DNA from: Vibrio hyugaensis
GTDB lineage: Bacteria; Pseudomonadota; Gammaproteobacteria; Enterobacterales; Vibrionaceae
Reading direction: 5' to 3'
DNA length: 64,000 bases
Assembly (NCBI RefSeq): GCF_002906655.1
Contig: NZ_CP025795.1
Span: forward strand, 744,001-808,000
Shown: one piece after another, positions 20,208 through 29,345 of the stretch
Position numbering within the stretch: the first letter of the stretch is position 1
Layout of the letters: each line of letters starts with the position of its first letter
The notes under the pieces: generated by a model
The model's database searches: none
Told to the model about the DNA's origin: nothing
Seen by the model: only the letters and a program-made list of their open reading frames with translations
Translations under genes and position numbers: made by a program

Positions 20208-21209
20208 ATGAGCAGTTCTAACCAAGATATTTCTATTGAAAGCACAGACTTGTTGACGGAGATCTCCGTTGCTTATTATCAGGATGGTGCGACGCAAGAA
20301 GAAATATCAAAAAAATTCGCGATTTCACGTGCCAAAGTTGGCCGAATGCTAAAGCAGGCACGTGATGAAGGCATTGTCGAAATTACCGTAAAGTATCACC
20401 CAGTATTTAGCGCCAAAATTGAACAACGTCTAATTGAACGATTTGGTGTTAAGCGAGCATTGGTTGCGCTCGACCAGCCGAATGAAGAAGCACAGCGATT
20501 GCAGGTTTCGGGCTTGGTTTCTAACTATTTAACCAGCACGCTTAAAAATGGCATGGTGGTGTCCGTTGGACAGGGACGTAATGTGTCTTCTGTTGCACAT
20601 CACGTGGGCGTGATTACCCCGAGAGATTGTAAGTTCGTGTGCGGCATCGGCGGTATTCACCCGCGTGGCGGTATGTTTAACGCGGACCATATTTGCCGAC
20701 AGTTCGCTAAGAAATACGGCGGTACTTCTGAAACCTTGTATGCACCAGCCTACGCAGAAAACCGCGAGCAAAAAGTAGCCTTCATGCAAAACGCAACGGT
20801 AAAGCAAACGCTAGATCTTGCACGTAAAGCGGATGTCGCCCTTGTTGGTATTGGTGATATGAGCGAGAACAGTTACATGGTTGACCTTGGTTGGTTTACT
20901 CCAGATGAAGTCGTGCAATCACGATTGATGCAAGGTGTTGTCGGAGACTTTGCTGGATATGATTTCTTTGATATTCACGGGAACGTGGCAAACACTGTCA
21001 TGAGCGATCGAGTGATAGGTTTAGGGATTGATGAATTCCGTCCTATTGCTGAAGTCATCGCCATTGCCGCAGAAAACAGTAAACCTCTTGCGCTACTGGG
21101 AGCATTGAGAACTGGAGTTATTGATGTTATCGCGACGAGCGTGAGTAACGCACTTACCGTTTTGAACTTAGATGAGCAAATGCACGATAGCGAAGCATCA
21201 GAGGTTTAG
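20208..21209 (+). CDS. SorC-family (sugar-binding) transcriptional regulator
   Basis: A 333-residue regulator with an N-terminal helix-turn-helix (about residues 20-60: YYQDGATQEEISKKFAISRAKVGRML) and a C-terminal SorC/DeoR-type sugar-phosphate binding domain with VVSVGQGRNVSSVA, GGIHPRGG, ADVALVGIGDMSE and GLGIDEFRPIAEVIAIA. Such proteins respond to phosphorylated sugars. The position opposite transaldolase and transketolase suggests a pentose phosphate or related intermediate as effector (inference). A hairpin follows the gene. Confidence 0.92.
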   Translation: MSSSNQDISIESTDLLTEISVAYYQDGATQEEISKKFAISRAKVGRMLKQARDEGIVEITVKYHPVFSAKIEQRLIERFGVKRALVALDQPNEEAQRLQVSGLVSNYLTSTLKNGMVVSVGQGRNVSSVAHHVGVITPRDCKFVCGIGGIHPRGGMFNADHICRQFAKKYGGTSETLYAPAYAENREQKVAFMQNATVKQTLDLARKADVALVGIGDMSENSYMVDLGWFTPDEVVQSRLMQGVVGDFAGYDFFDIHGNVANTVMSDRVIGLGIDEFRPIAEVIAIAAENSKPLALLGALRTGVIDVIATSVSNALTVLNLDEQMHDSEASEV

Positions 21210-21232
21210 CACAAATAATATGCAACTTATGT

Positions 21233-21277
21233 AATCAGGCTGAGAGGATTTATAGATCACTCGCAGCCTGATTTCGT
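21233..21277 (+). terminator. Terminator after the SorC-type regulator
   Basis: AATCAGGCTG (21233-21242) pairs with CAGCCTGATT (21264-21273) over a 21-base loop, followed by T-rich sequence. Confidence 0.65.
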
Positions 21278-21335
21278 TTGCAAGTTAAAAATATTCCTCA
21301 GGAGTAGTTTGGAATTGATTACTCTGGAGGAAACC

Positions 21336-22631
21336 ATGAAAAAAACACTTCTCGCAGCTGCACTATTTACGGGGTTAACTGGGGTTGCTCAAGCTGAGCA
21401 AAAGGTCGTTGCAGGCTACTTCGCTGATTGGCAATACGCGAATGCTGATAACCCATACACAGTGAAAGACATCCCAGCGGACAACCTTACCCATATTATT
21501 TACGCATTTTTAAGCATGTGTGGTCCTCATACTGGCGCGTCGGAAACGGTTCAAAAGCTCGTTGCCAAACAATGCGAAGGCAAAGAACCTTACACCGCGA
21601 TTCTTGTTGATACCGAAGCCGCGCTTGAGAAAGATTTTGGCCCAGTATCTGTCAAAGTGCCTTACAAGGGGCATTTTGCTCAACTCGCCGAGCTTAAGAA
21701 GCGACATCCTGATTTAAAAATTCTGCCTTCTTTTGGTGGCTGGACCATGTCTGAACCGTTTCACGCAATGGCGAAGAACAAGCAAGCGATGGATCAGTTC
21801 TCAAAAACGGCCGTCGAGTTGATTGCTCAATACGATTTCTTCGATGGGATCGATCTTGACTGGGAATACCCAGGTGGCGGCGGTTTAACCACATCTCCTT
21901 GGAACCCAGATACCAAACTGACCGATGAGCAGAAAGCGTTAGAACGTGATGCATTCACTTATCTTGTAAAAACCATGCGTGGTGACTTAGACGCATTAGC
22001 GAAACAAACCAAGCGCGAATATGAGCTTTCCACCGCCGTGGGCGTTGGACCAAAAGCAGCGGGTATTGATTGGAAAGTCGCTCAACCTTATTTGACCAAT
22101 ATGTTCGCAATGACTTACGACTTCCTTGGCGGTTGGGGGCAACAAACGGGGCATACAACCAATTTGCACGCGACCGAACGTAGTTGGTGGGGAATGGGCG
22201 CGGACGTGTTCATCAATCAGATGATTGAACTTGGTATCCCGAGTGAAAAGCTCGTTATTGGTGCTGCTTTCTATGGTCGTGGTTGGCAGGGGACGAAAGA
22301 TTTCTCTGGTGAATTACCGACGCAAGACTTGGTCTCTGAACAAGGAGCTCAGTTTGGTACCGGTGAGAACGGCTACTTCATGTTCTGGGACCTGATGAAG
22401 AACTACGGCGCGAAGCAAGGTTACGAATACAAGTATGACGAGCAATCACAAGCTCCTTACTTGTGGAACCCAGAAAAGAAAGTGTTTATCTCGTTTGAAG
22501 ATCAGCGCTCAATCAAAGCCAAAGCTGACTGGGCTAAACAAGCAAAACTAGGTGGTATTTTTACTTGGGAACTGTCTGGCGATCCGAAGGGGGAGTTGGT
22601 TGAAGTCATGTATAAAGAAATGCAAAAGTAA
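21336..22631 (+). CDS. Secreted chitinase, glycoside hydrolase family 18
   Basis: A 431-residue exported enzyme that cuts beta-1,4-GlcNAc chains. The signal peptide MKKTLLAAALFTGLTGVAQA is clear. The catalytic motif DGIDLDWEYPGG (DxxDxDxE with the acid Glu) lies near residues 172-183, preceded by the SxGG strand ILPSFGGWTMS; later AFYGRGWQG and the final GGIFTWELSGDPKG complete a single catalytic barrel. No chitin-binding module is visible. The start is ATG 21336 with GGAGGA just upstream. Chitin use is a core Vibrio trait. Confidence 0.93.
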   Translation: MKKTLLAAALFTGLTGVAQAEQKVVAGYFADWQYANADNPYTVKDIPADNLTHIIYAFLSMCGPHTGASETVQKLVAKQCEGKEPYTAILVDTEAALEKDFGPVSVKVPYKGHFAQLAELKKRHPDLKILPSFGGWTMSEPFHAMAKNKQAMDQFSKTAVELIAQYDFFDGIDLDWEYPGGGGLTTSPWNPDTKLTDEQKALERDAFTYLVKTMRGDLDALAKQTKREYELSTAVGVGPKAAGIDWKVAQPYLTNMFAMTYDFLGGWGQQTGHTTNLHATERSWWGMGADVFINQMIELGIPSEKLVIGAAFYGRGWQGTKDFSGELPTQDLVSEQGAQFGTGENGYFMFWDLMKNYGAKQGYEYKYDEQSQAPYLWNPEKKVFISFEDQRSIKAKADWAKQAKLGGIFTWELSGDPKGELVEVMYKEMQK

Positions 22632-22674
22632 GTCCGCAAAGACACCGCTTCTGCATCTATGATAATTAAAACTG

Positions 22675-22701
22675 GCCGTCGTTAACCAACGACGGCTTTT
22701 T
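22675..22701 (+). terminator. Terminator after chitinase, overlapping the end of the convergent gene
   Basis: GCCGTCGTT (22675-22683) pairs with AACGACGGC (22688-22696), then TTTTT. The 3' arm lies inside the last codons of the minus-strand GGDEF-EAL gene. Confidence 0.8.
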
Positions 22702-24973
22702 CATTGCTGCTTTGTTGGGCATATTCAACTAAGGATTCAAAAGGCAGTGGCTTGGAGTAGAAATACCCTTGGATTAGGTCACAGCCACAAACAGCAAGCT
22801 GATCTCGTTGTTGGCTGGTTTCAACGCCTTCTGCTAATACCTTCATACCAAAGTTTTTACCGATAGCGATGATATTTTGCACCATGTTGAGGGCTTTAGC
22901 ATCACCTTCGATGTTGTCGACAAAGCTCTTGTCAATCTTTACTTCATCAATGGGTAGTGCTTTTAGCATGCTTAAAGAAGAATAACCCGTACCGAAGTCG
23001 TCCAGAGAAATTTTGAAACCTAGTTGGTGCAAGCGCTCACAAATAGGTGCGAACTTATCTAAATCTTCAATGAATAAGTTTTCAGTGATTTCCAACGTAA
23101 CCCGATTTTGGTCGACGCCATGCTTTTTAATCGATGCCAAGAGGTTATCGACAAAGTTAACTTGAATAAATTGTTTTACTGAGATGTTGATGGACATTTG
23201 AATCGGTTGACTTGAAGTTGCCATCAGCCTTGCCATATCAACAAGGCTTTTCTCTATGATCAACTCGCCAAGGCGTACCATTAAGCCTGAGCTTTCGGCT
23301 AAAGGAATAAATTCGTTAGGAGGTACAAATCCAAGCTCTTCATCTTGCCAGCGAATCAACGCTTCTACGCCATAAATGTCACCGTTTACGTTCAGTTGAG
23401 GCTGATAAACCATAAATAGACTTTGTCTTTCAATTGCTAGCCTTAAACGTTGCTCGATGCGCATTTTGTGTAAATGCGTCGCATGCATTTGTTGATCAAA
23501 CAAGCTGTAAGTATTGCGCTCTTTCTTCGCTTGGTACATCGCAATATCGGCAGATCGAAGTAACGTATCTAGGTTGTTACCATGTGATGGATAAAAAGCA
23601 ATACCGATACTGCAGCTGAGTAAGAATTGATTGTCTTTGACAATGTAAGGTTCCGATAAATAATCAATGAGGTCGCGAGCGAGTGTTTTTATGCTGCTAT
23701 CCTCAACGCGATTCACAAGAAGAATAAATTCGTCGCTGGCTTCTCGGATGATAAATCGCCCTTCAGCTTCAAACGTCTTTAGGCGCTGAGCGATTTGTTT
23801 GAGCACTTCATCACCAAACTCATGGCCATGCGCGTCATTTACCGATTTAAAGTTATCAATGTCAATAAACATAAGGCTAAAAGGACTTGAAGCCCCCCCT
23901 AGCCATTGGCCAATGTGAGTACGCAGGTATTCACGGTTAGGCAATAGAGTAAGGTGGTCATGATGTGCTTGATATAAGAGCTTTTCTCGCGTTGCTAATT
24001 CGTTATTCGCAATTGAGCGAACTAACGCATAGAAGCCAGCCTGGATGAAGATAAAGACGAGGGAGTACAGTGCAAATTGTTCGAAGAACCCGCTTTGGAT
24101 GTATCTAAGATCGGTAGAAGATGACGCCCAAAGTTTGTAATCTGGTAGATACTTTAATGTCACCAATTGATTGATTCTAGGATCATCCGCGACAATGTTA
24201 ACCGCGCTAGATAGCGATTTGACGGTGTCCCTGTTCCAGCCATACTTTTTATCTACCTGTTCAAAGACGATCGCTTTTTTATGACCATCGGCAGGGTGAT
24301 TGTAGCTGGAAACCGTTGCTTGTTCTGCTGATGTGAACGTTAAATAACCATCTTCACGCACTAAGGAAACGCGATTGTGCTCGTTGGCATGAATGTCACT
24401 GCGAAATACCAAGGATGAATTCATTTTGAAGCCAGCCGTCATCACCGCAACAACTTCACCTTGTTTGTCGCGAATGGCCTTTCTAATCGGGATAACCAAT
24501 GAATTGAGCGCAGGCATAAAATACGTTCGCCCGACGACCATATGGTGGGATGTGAGAGCGGCCTGGAACGTGTCTCTGGTTTGCGGGTTATGATTGAGGT
24601 TCTTGAGTTTCTGAAGATCGAGATTGGAGCTAATTGCAAGATAATCTCCTTTGGGGTTAGTTAAACCAAATGCAGCAATCGCGGGGTGGATGTGCATAAG
24701 GTTATCTAACAACGGTCGCATCTGGAGTGAGGCGGTTCGGGTGAAGTCATTCTGCTCTACAAGCTGATGACCGACGACTTCGAGAAGTGTTTCTTGTGCT
24801 TTGAAAAGTGAATCAACCGACGAGGCAAACAGCTCCAGCTGAAGGAGCTGTTTGTCTTTATATTTATCGAGCGTGGATTCGTAATGATAATGACCAAACA
24901 GAGAGAACAAGCCGACGCTAATTGCGAAAAGCGTCATGTATAGCGTCCAAATGTTCTTCTTTAATCCGATCAT
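22682..24973 (-). CDS. Membrane GGDEF-EAL protein, probable c-di-GMP phosphodiesterase
   Basis: A 763-residue inner membrane protein with two transmembrane helices (about residues 9-27 and 300-320) around a periplasmic Cache-like sensor. The GGDEF domain (about 340-500) is degenerate: the signature reads ASDEF where GGDEF is expected, so cyclase activity is unlikely. The EAL domain (about 510-750) looks intact, with YGVEALIRWQ, EITENLFIED, DDFGTGYSSL and AEGVET. The best call is a phosphodiesterase lowering c-di-GMP. A start site is hard to judge because the ribosome site is weak (AGGAAT about 15 bases upstream). Confidence 0.9.
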   Translation of the reverse strand: MIGLKKNIWTLYMTLFAISVGLFSLFGHYHYESTLDKYKDKQLLQLELFASSVDSLFKAQETLLEVVGHQLVEQNDFTRTASLQMRPLLDNLMHIHPAIAAFGLTNPKGDYLAISSNLDLQKLKNLNHNPQTRDTFQAALTSHHMVVGRTYFMPALNSLVIPIRKAIRDKQGEVVAVMTAGFKMNSSLVFRSDIHANEHNRVSLVREDGYLTFTSAEQATVSSYNHPADGHKKAIVFEQVDKKYGWNRDTVKSLSSAVNIVADDPRINQLVTLKYLPDYKLWASSSTDLRYIQSGFFEQFALYSLVFIFIQAGFYALVRSIANNELATREKLLYQAHHDHLTLLPNREYLRTHIGQWLGGASSPFSLMFIDIDNFKSVNDAHGHEFGDEVLKQIAQRLKTFEAEGRFIIREASDEFILLVNRVEDSSIKTLARDLIDYLSEPYIVKDNQFLLSCSIGIAFYPSHGNNLDTLLRSADIAMYQAKKERNTYSLFDQQMHATHLHKMRIEQRLRLAIERQSLFMVYQPQLNVNGDIYGVEALIRWQDEELGFVPPNEFIPLAESSGLMVRLGELIIEKSLVDMARLMATSSQPIQMSINISVKQFIQVNFVDNLLASIKKHGVDQNRVTLEITENLFIEDLDKFAPICERLHQLGFKISLDDFGTGYSSLSMLKALPIDEVKIDKSFVDNIEGDAKALNMVQNIIAIGKNFGMKVLAEGVETSQQRDQLAVCGCDLIQGYFYSKPLPFESLVEYAQQSSNEKAVVG

Positions 24974-24994
24974 ATTGTTTTGATGATTCCTAAA

Positions 24995-25825
24995 TTAGTA
25001 CTCGATTGGTAGGGATTGCTCTGCGCCCCATTCAGTCCATGACCCATCATAGACGGACAGTTTTTGCATGCCTAACTGATAAGCAGCCAATAACAAAATG
25101 CACGCTGTGACACCTGAGCCACAACTGAAAATGATTGGTTTGTCATTATTTATTGTTAGTGCGCTAAATATCTGTTGCAACTCTGAATTTGGTTTAATGT
25201 GACCGTCCGTTAAGAGTTCTTGAAACGGCAAGCAAACTGCCCCCGGAATGTGCCCGCTACGTAGACCTTCTCTAGGTTCTGGTACTTCACCTAAGAATCG
25301 TGCTTTAGAGCGCGCATCAACAATATTGGCGCTCTGATTGGTTGAGTGAGAGAGAACAGCTTTCGCACTCAGGAACGCTTTTTTATTCAATTTGCCAGAA
25401 AAGTTACCTAGCTCCTTTGGTTGAATAAGAGCATCTACAACAGGAAGGCCCGCATCTATCCATGCAGGAAGACCGCCATTCAAGACTCGAACCTTTTCAT
25501 GTCCCATTGCCTTTAACATCCACCAAGCTCTTGGTGAGGCTAATGTACCTGAGTTGTCATAGAGGATGATTAAATCCTCGTTGTTTAACCCTAGCTGCTG
25601 TGCATTGCTGTTGAACTCTGCTTCAGTAGGCATCATGTGTGGCAGGGAAGAGCCGAGTAAACTAAAGTCATTGTCGTAATCAAAGCGCAACGTATCAGGA
25701 ATCCATTGGTTTTGGATTTTCTTGCCTTCAGATGGAATTTGAAAAGTAATGCTCGCATCTAGGAGCTTCAGATTGGCTTGACCTAAGAGGTTTTTCAATT
25801 CATCGGTAGTAATCAGTGCTTGCAT
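24995..25825 (-). CDS. sseA: Two-domain rhodanese, 3-mercaptopyruvate sulfurtransferase type
   Basis: A 276-residue sulfurtransferase with two rhodanese domains. The active-site loop in the second domain is FSCGSGVTACI (Cys near residue 235), and CGSGVTA is the version typical of mercaptopyruvate sulfurtransferase, as opposed to thiosulfate rhodanese. The linker signature ARSKARFLGEVPEPREGLRSGH is also present. The start is set at ATG 25825 because the preceding in-frame residues look unlike the family and GAGGA lies upstream. It moves sulfur from mercaptopyruvate to acceptors in the cytosol. Confidence 0.88.
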   Translation of the reverse strand: MQALITTDELKNLLGQANLKLLDASITFQIPSEGKKIQNQWIPDTLRFDYDNDFSLLGSSLPHMMPTEAEFNSNAQQLGLNNEDLIILYDNSGTLASPRAWWMLKAMGHEKVRVLNGGLPAWIDAGLPVVDALIQPKELGNFSGKLNKKAFLSAKAVLSHSTNQSANIVDARSKARFLGEVPEPREGLRSGHIPGAVCLPFQELLTDGHIKPNSELQQIFSALTINNDKPIIFSCGSGVTACILLLAAYQLGMQKLSVYDGSWTEWGAEQSLPIEY

Positions 25826-25875
25826 GTTTTGTGCTTCCTCATCATGGCATGAAGTCTTAAATGAGCAGAGTAGGC

Positions 25876-26229
25876 TTATTCGCATTTCAAAAACGTGAGC
25901 TGTTGCTCGAAGAGAGAATCAGTGGTCTGGCTGAATGTAGCCAAAGAACCTACTTGGCAATTTACCGTTGCGGGTACAGAGATAGGTGCTTGGCCCTGTT
26001 CGGGTAAATCGATGGTTAAGTACCGACGTTGCCCATCAATAGACTGAGTTAAGGTATTACTGATGACTGTTGCAGTAACGACTTCTGTTTTCTCTGATGA
26101 CGTTAACCAAAGCACCAAAACTAACAGCAGTATGGTACCTGCAAAGACAAAAATATAGGTTTTGGGGTTGTCCAACGTACTTGCCCGCTTATTTCTTAAT
26201 CCTTCTGTTTTACAACAAAAAAATCGCAT
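25876..26229 (-). CDS. Small single-pass membrane protein, unknown
   Basis: Up to 117 residues with one strong transmembrane helix (TYIFVFAGTILLLVLVLWL) followed by a polar domain with a conserved-looking cysteine pair (VNCQVG and the final LKCE). I do not recognise the family. The start is uncertain. ATG 26229 (or TTG 26235) lies within the 3' arm of a terminator-like hairpin, so translation may start downstream, for example at TTG 26175, nearer the helix. It lies about 50 bases upstream of the sulfurtransferase start. Confidence 0.55.
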   Translation of the reverse strand: MRFFCCKTEGLRNKRASTLDNPKTYIFVFAGTILLLVLVLWLTSSEKTEVVTATVISNTLTQSIDGQRRYLTIDLPEQGQAPISVPATVNCQVGSLATFSQTTDSLFEQQLTFLKCE

Positions 26230-26253
26230 GTTCAAAAGAACGATGCGATTTTT
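26217..26253 (-). terminator. Strong hairpin with T-run, terminator of the lipoprotein/LruC genes
   Basis: AAAATCGCAT plus GTTC (26220-26233) pairs with GAAC and ATGCGATTTT (26238-26252) with one bulged base and an AAAA loop. On the minus strand it is followed by a seven-T run. It overlaps the apparent start codon of the next minus-strand gene. Confidence 0.75.
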
Positions 26254-26328
26254 AAGCTAAAGCACGGACAATTATGCTGTAACGCCTTGTTGTTCATATC
26301 TTAGCAGCCCTTTCGGCTTAGACGATAG

Positions 26329-26796
26329 CTATAAAGTTAAGCTTGTATCGCTTGCTGAGATAACTCGTTGGATCGGATCGGTACCGTCGTAAAACCAAAT
26401 CTCGACCAGCAAATCCCCTTGGCTGTCAGACATGTTGAAATCAAAATCTGCTTGACCGTTGTTCAAAGGGATAGAAGCCACTTTACTTGGGTAACTGGCT
26501 TTATAGTTACCAGAGTTGTCTTCTTGGAATTCCTTATACAAGCTTAAATGAGCTCGTTGTGAAGAAAAACCACTGATATCGACGCTAAGTGTACCTTCTT
26601 TAACCGGATTATAGTTAAAGCCCTCTGGAACGACTAGATCCTGCATGGTGGTCTCTTCTTCCGGAACTGTCACCGCTGCTGGAGGTGCAGGTGGTGGCGT
26701 TGAGCTGTCATTGTCGCTGCTTCCGCCACCACCTCCACCACCGCCGCCACATGCCGTTAGTGCTAATCCCATAATGATTGTAATTAAGTATTTCAT
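26329..26796 (-). CDS. Small lipoprotein with poly-glycine linker
   Basis: A 155-residue exported lipoprotein. The lipobox LTAC ends the signal peptide at about residue 16, and the mature protein begins with a run of nine glycines followed by a Ser/Asp and Pro-rich linker, then a compact domain of about 100 residues (VEGTLSVDISGF-like beta strands). It follows the LruC-domain gene by 12 bases and has GGGAGA before its ATG, so the two are co-transcribed. I do not recognise the domain; a surface or envelope role with its neighbour is likely. Confidence 0.75.
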   Translation of the reverse strand: MKYLITIIMGLALTACGGGGGGGGGSSDNDSSTPPPAPPAAVTVPEEETTMQDLVVPEGFNYNPVKEGTLSVDISGFSSQRAHLSLYKEFQEDNSGNYKASYPSKVASIPLNNGQADFDFNMSDSQGDLLVEIWFYDGTDPIQRVISASDTSLTL

Positions 26797-26808
26797 GATG
26801 TTATCTCC

Positions 26809-28923
26809 CTATGGACGGCTGTAGCATTTGTCGGCTGTTGGTGATTGGTGCCAGTTTTGACTCTCTGTACCGCCTGATTCAGCCCAAGCTTGGAATGCGG
26901 GGTACGCTTCAACCATGTCAACTCGTTCTAGGGGCCATTCCCAATCTTCTACAATCAGTAGGGCCCAAGGAAGGTAAGTTGCCGTTTTGAAGTAGTTGTT
27001 TGAACCGTTCAAACTTGCATCCACACCTCGACCATACAAGGTCGTGTCGAACTGCTCGGTTGGTGCTTGTCCTGGTAAGTGAACTTCCCATTTTCGACCA
27101 GGTTGGAAAGTAATGCCTTCACCATGGTAAGTATCTGGTGTTGCAAAGATGAACGGGTCATATGGCATAGCAGTGAGAGCTGAACGATCGGAACCTTCGG
27201 TAAAGTAAATATTGAGCGTGAAATTCAATAACGCAGTATTGGTATCACAGTCAGATTCGGTTCTAAAGAAGGTACAGCCGTTACTGGCCCCTGCGTGAAC
27301 ACTCATGTCTTCACCAATGATAAATATTGCTTCATCAGAGATGGTTTCCAGTCCACTCGACGCCTGTTCTACACCGTCGAACGTCAATGTTGTCAACGTA
27401 GTCTCGATACTGTTTCTCGATATGCCCGGTAGTCGGATAGCAAAACCGTTTTTATAGGTTGCACCGTAGGCAACCAGTTTACCGGAGATTTTGATATGTT
27501 CGACGTGACCAGCTAAGGTGGTTTCTGTCATTTGGAGGTCAACCACGACATCGTTCATGTCGTAGTCCGCAGTATATGGCCAGTTGTCTTCATAAGCGAC
27601 GGACGCATAATCGTCTGCACTTGGGAAATGTTCAACAGCGTAGCCATTTGCAGTGATCGTAATCGGGTGGTCTTCCACTTCACCAGACGTTGAACCACCA
27701 TCATAGTTAAGATCAGTTTGTTGACTAAAGCGGAAGCGACTCCAACTTGAACCCGCTGTTGCTGCGGTAGAAACAATGAACGGAAGAGAGTTGCTGCCAG
27801 CAGCTAGAAGCTCGTTGGTGAAAACTTGCTCGCCTTCATCATCAAAGTCACCGTCTCGGTTCCAGTCAAACCATGCGGATAGATAGCCTGAGGTAGAAGC
27901 AGTTACCTCAATCACGGAGCTTAAACCAGGGTCGAGTGCTGCAACAAAACCAACGCCGTCTTCATCTGCTGTACCGACTGCGTTATCGTCTGCTTGTCCA
28001 TCAGTATCGCCATCTGGCCCAATAGCACCAAGCCAGGTAATACCATCGACTTCATGACGTGGTCCGTTGGAGCTCAATGTTGTGTTGTGGCTGTCTGGGG
28101 CATCACCGAAATCGATTGGATCATCTTCGTCAATCACCGGAGCGTTGGCACAGCGAGCACCGTCATTTTGGCTTGAACTTGGACCGTTAGATACAAACTC
28201 TACAGCAGGGACAATACCTGCAGCGATGTTTGCAGCATTATCGTCTGATAAGTCGATACGATAGATTTTGCCGTCTTGGTTTCTTGATACGTAGTAGTTA
28301 CCATTTACATCAAAATAGCCAGCGCCAAATGTACCTGTTTCACCGGTATCGCCAATTGCCGCTGCATTACCATTACTTGGGTCAAATCGGTAAAGTACGC
28401 CCGAGTTATTATCGATGCCGTATAGAAAGCCATTCCCTGGGTGAAAAGCAAAATCTGTCAAATTCACATTCGCGTTTGATGTGATTTGAGTAATGCTTAA
28501 CGTTGCATTTGGGTCAGAATCCAGCGGTGAGAGATCGATAGAGAACAGACCTTTACCTTTTCGGTAGAGGTAGTAAACATGGTTATATACGTCACCTACG
28601 TAAAAGGTATGGTCGGTGGGTAAGCCCGAAACATTTAAGGTTTCGGCTTGGAAATCCTCACCTAAACGGACGATCTTTTTATTGGTTGTGTCGTAGCCGT
28701 AGATGTAGCGGTCGGTAAAATTAAAGCCTACACCATTAATGCCCGATGCCAATCCAGTATCGTCTTCTAGTAAAACCGTTGAACCAGTAACTAGATTTAC
28801 CCCATAGACTTGAACTGGCGTAGATTGAAATAAATATGCTTTGCTTGGGCAGGTATCAAATGGTGCAGCATTTGCGTATGCGCTAACCAAAAGAGACCCA
28901 AGTAGTAGTGATGTCCTTTTCAT
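26809..28923 (-). CDS. LruC-domain secreted protein with GEVED-type module
   Basis: A 704-residue exported protein. After the signal peptide (MKRTSLLLGSLLVSAYANA) comes a region of repeated YxxD/FxP blocks that looks like a beta-propeller (about residues 22-265), then an acidic GDAPDS/GEVED-type module containing AWFDWNRDGDFDDEGEQVF (calcium-like DxDxD residues) and SGEVEDHPI, then the C-terminal LruC domain from about residue 435 (DYDMNDVVVDLQ). LruC-domain proteins are found in Bacteroidetes, Leptospira and vibrios; their function is not established. The start at 28923 has GAGGG upstream. It is transcribed away from the lux operon. Confidence 0.82.
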   Translation of the reverse strand: MKRTSLLLGSLLVSAYANAAPFDTCPSKAYLFQSTPVQVYGVNLVTGSTVLLEDDTGLASGINGVGFNFTDRYIYGYDTTNKKIVRLGEDFQAETLNVSGLPTDHTFYVGDVYNHVYYLYRKGKGLFSIDLSPLDSDPNATLSITQITSNANVNLTDFAFHPGNGFLYGIDNNSGVLYRFDPSNGNAAAIGDTGETGTFGAGYFDVNGNYYVSRNQDGKIYRIDLSDDNAANIAAGIVPAVEFVSNGPSSSQNDGARCANAPVIDEDDPIDFGDAPDSHNTTLSSNGPRHEVDGITWLGAIGPDGDTDGQADDNAVGTADEDGVGFVAALDPGLSSVIEVTASTSGYLSAWFDWNRDGDFDDEGEQVFTNELLAAGSNSLPFIVSTAATAGSSWSRFRFSQQTDLNYDGGSTSGEVEDHPITITANGYAVEHFPSADDYASVAYEDNWPYTADYDMNDVVVDLQMTETTLAGHVEHIKISGKLVAYGATYKNGFAIRLPGISRNSIETTLTTLTFDGVEQASSGLETISDEAIFIIGEDMSVHAGASNGCTFFRTESDCDTNTALLNFTLNIYFTEGSDRSALTAMPYDPFIFATPDTYHGEGITFQPGRKWEVHLPGQAPTEQFDTTLYGRGVDASLNGSNNYFKTATYLPWALLIVEDWEWPLERVDMVEAYPAFQAWAESGGTESQNWHQSPTADKCYSRP

Positions 28924-29058
28924 GATTCGCCCTCTCATTGATTCGTAAGATATGCAATGAAAGGAATGTGCCAAATTTTAAGTTGTTGAAATATAAGGCT
29001 TATTATTTTTTGCGTTCTTCATTTTCTAATCTGAATGTCAAAATGACAATCGTAATAT

Positions 29059-29110
29059 ACCCAAGTAACCTCAAGATGCTTGGTCCAGAGTGAGAATGAC
29101 TTGGCTTGAA
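29059..29110. repeat. Possible remnant of a dispersed Vibrio intergenic repeat
   Basis: The stretch beginning ATACCCAAGTAACCTCAAGA, followed by TGCTTGG and GAATGACTTGG, can fold with CCAAG/CTTGG arms and resembles an intergenic repeat I associate with Vibrio genomes. There is only one copy in this window. Confidence 0.3.
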
Positions 29111-29321
29111 ATCTAAACAAGTTGAGCGTCAAAGCCTTGTTTTATTTGTGGTATTTTTTGTCTATGAATTGCAATTTTGAATATTTTCTTGTGAATATTG
29201 CGTCTTATTGCAAAGGGATCTTTTCTGAGATTCGCATAAAAAAGTAACGGAAGAAAGGGGGTTCGCTCGCTTTATTATAAGGTTGCTCTGACAAGTGTAA
29301 ATTGGATTTATGCACTATTTA

Positions 29322-29345
29322 ATGATTATTGTTTCCAATAAACAT
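29322..29345. promoter_or_regulatory. 24-bp palindrome, candidate LuxR (TetR-type) operator
   Basis: Both arms agree at ten of twelve positions or better: ATG, any base, TTATTG on the left and CAATAA, any base, CAT on the right, around four central bases. The TTATTG/CAATAA ends match the ends of the Harveyi LuxR consensus that I know. It lies about 220 bases before the luxC start. Confidence 0.45.
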
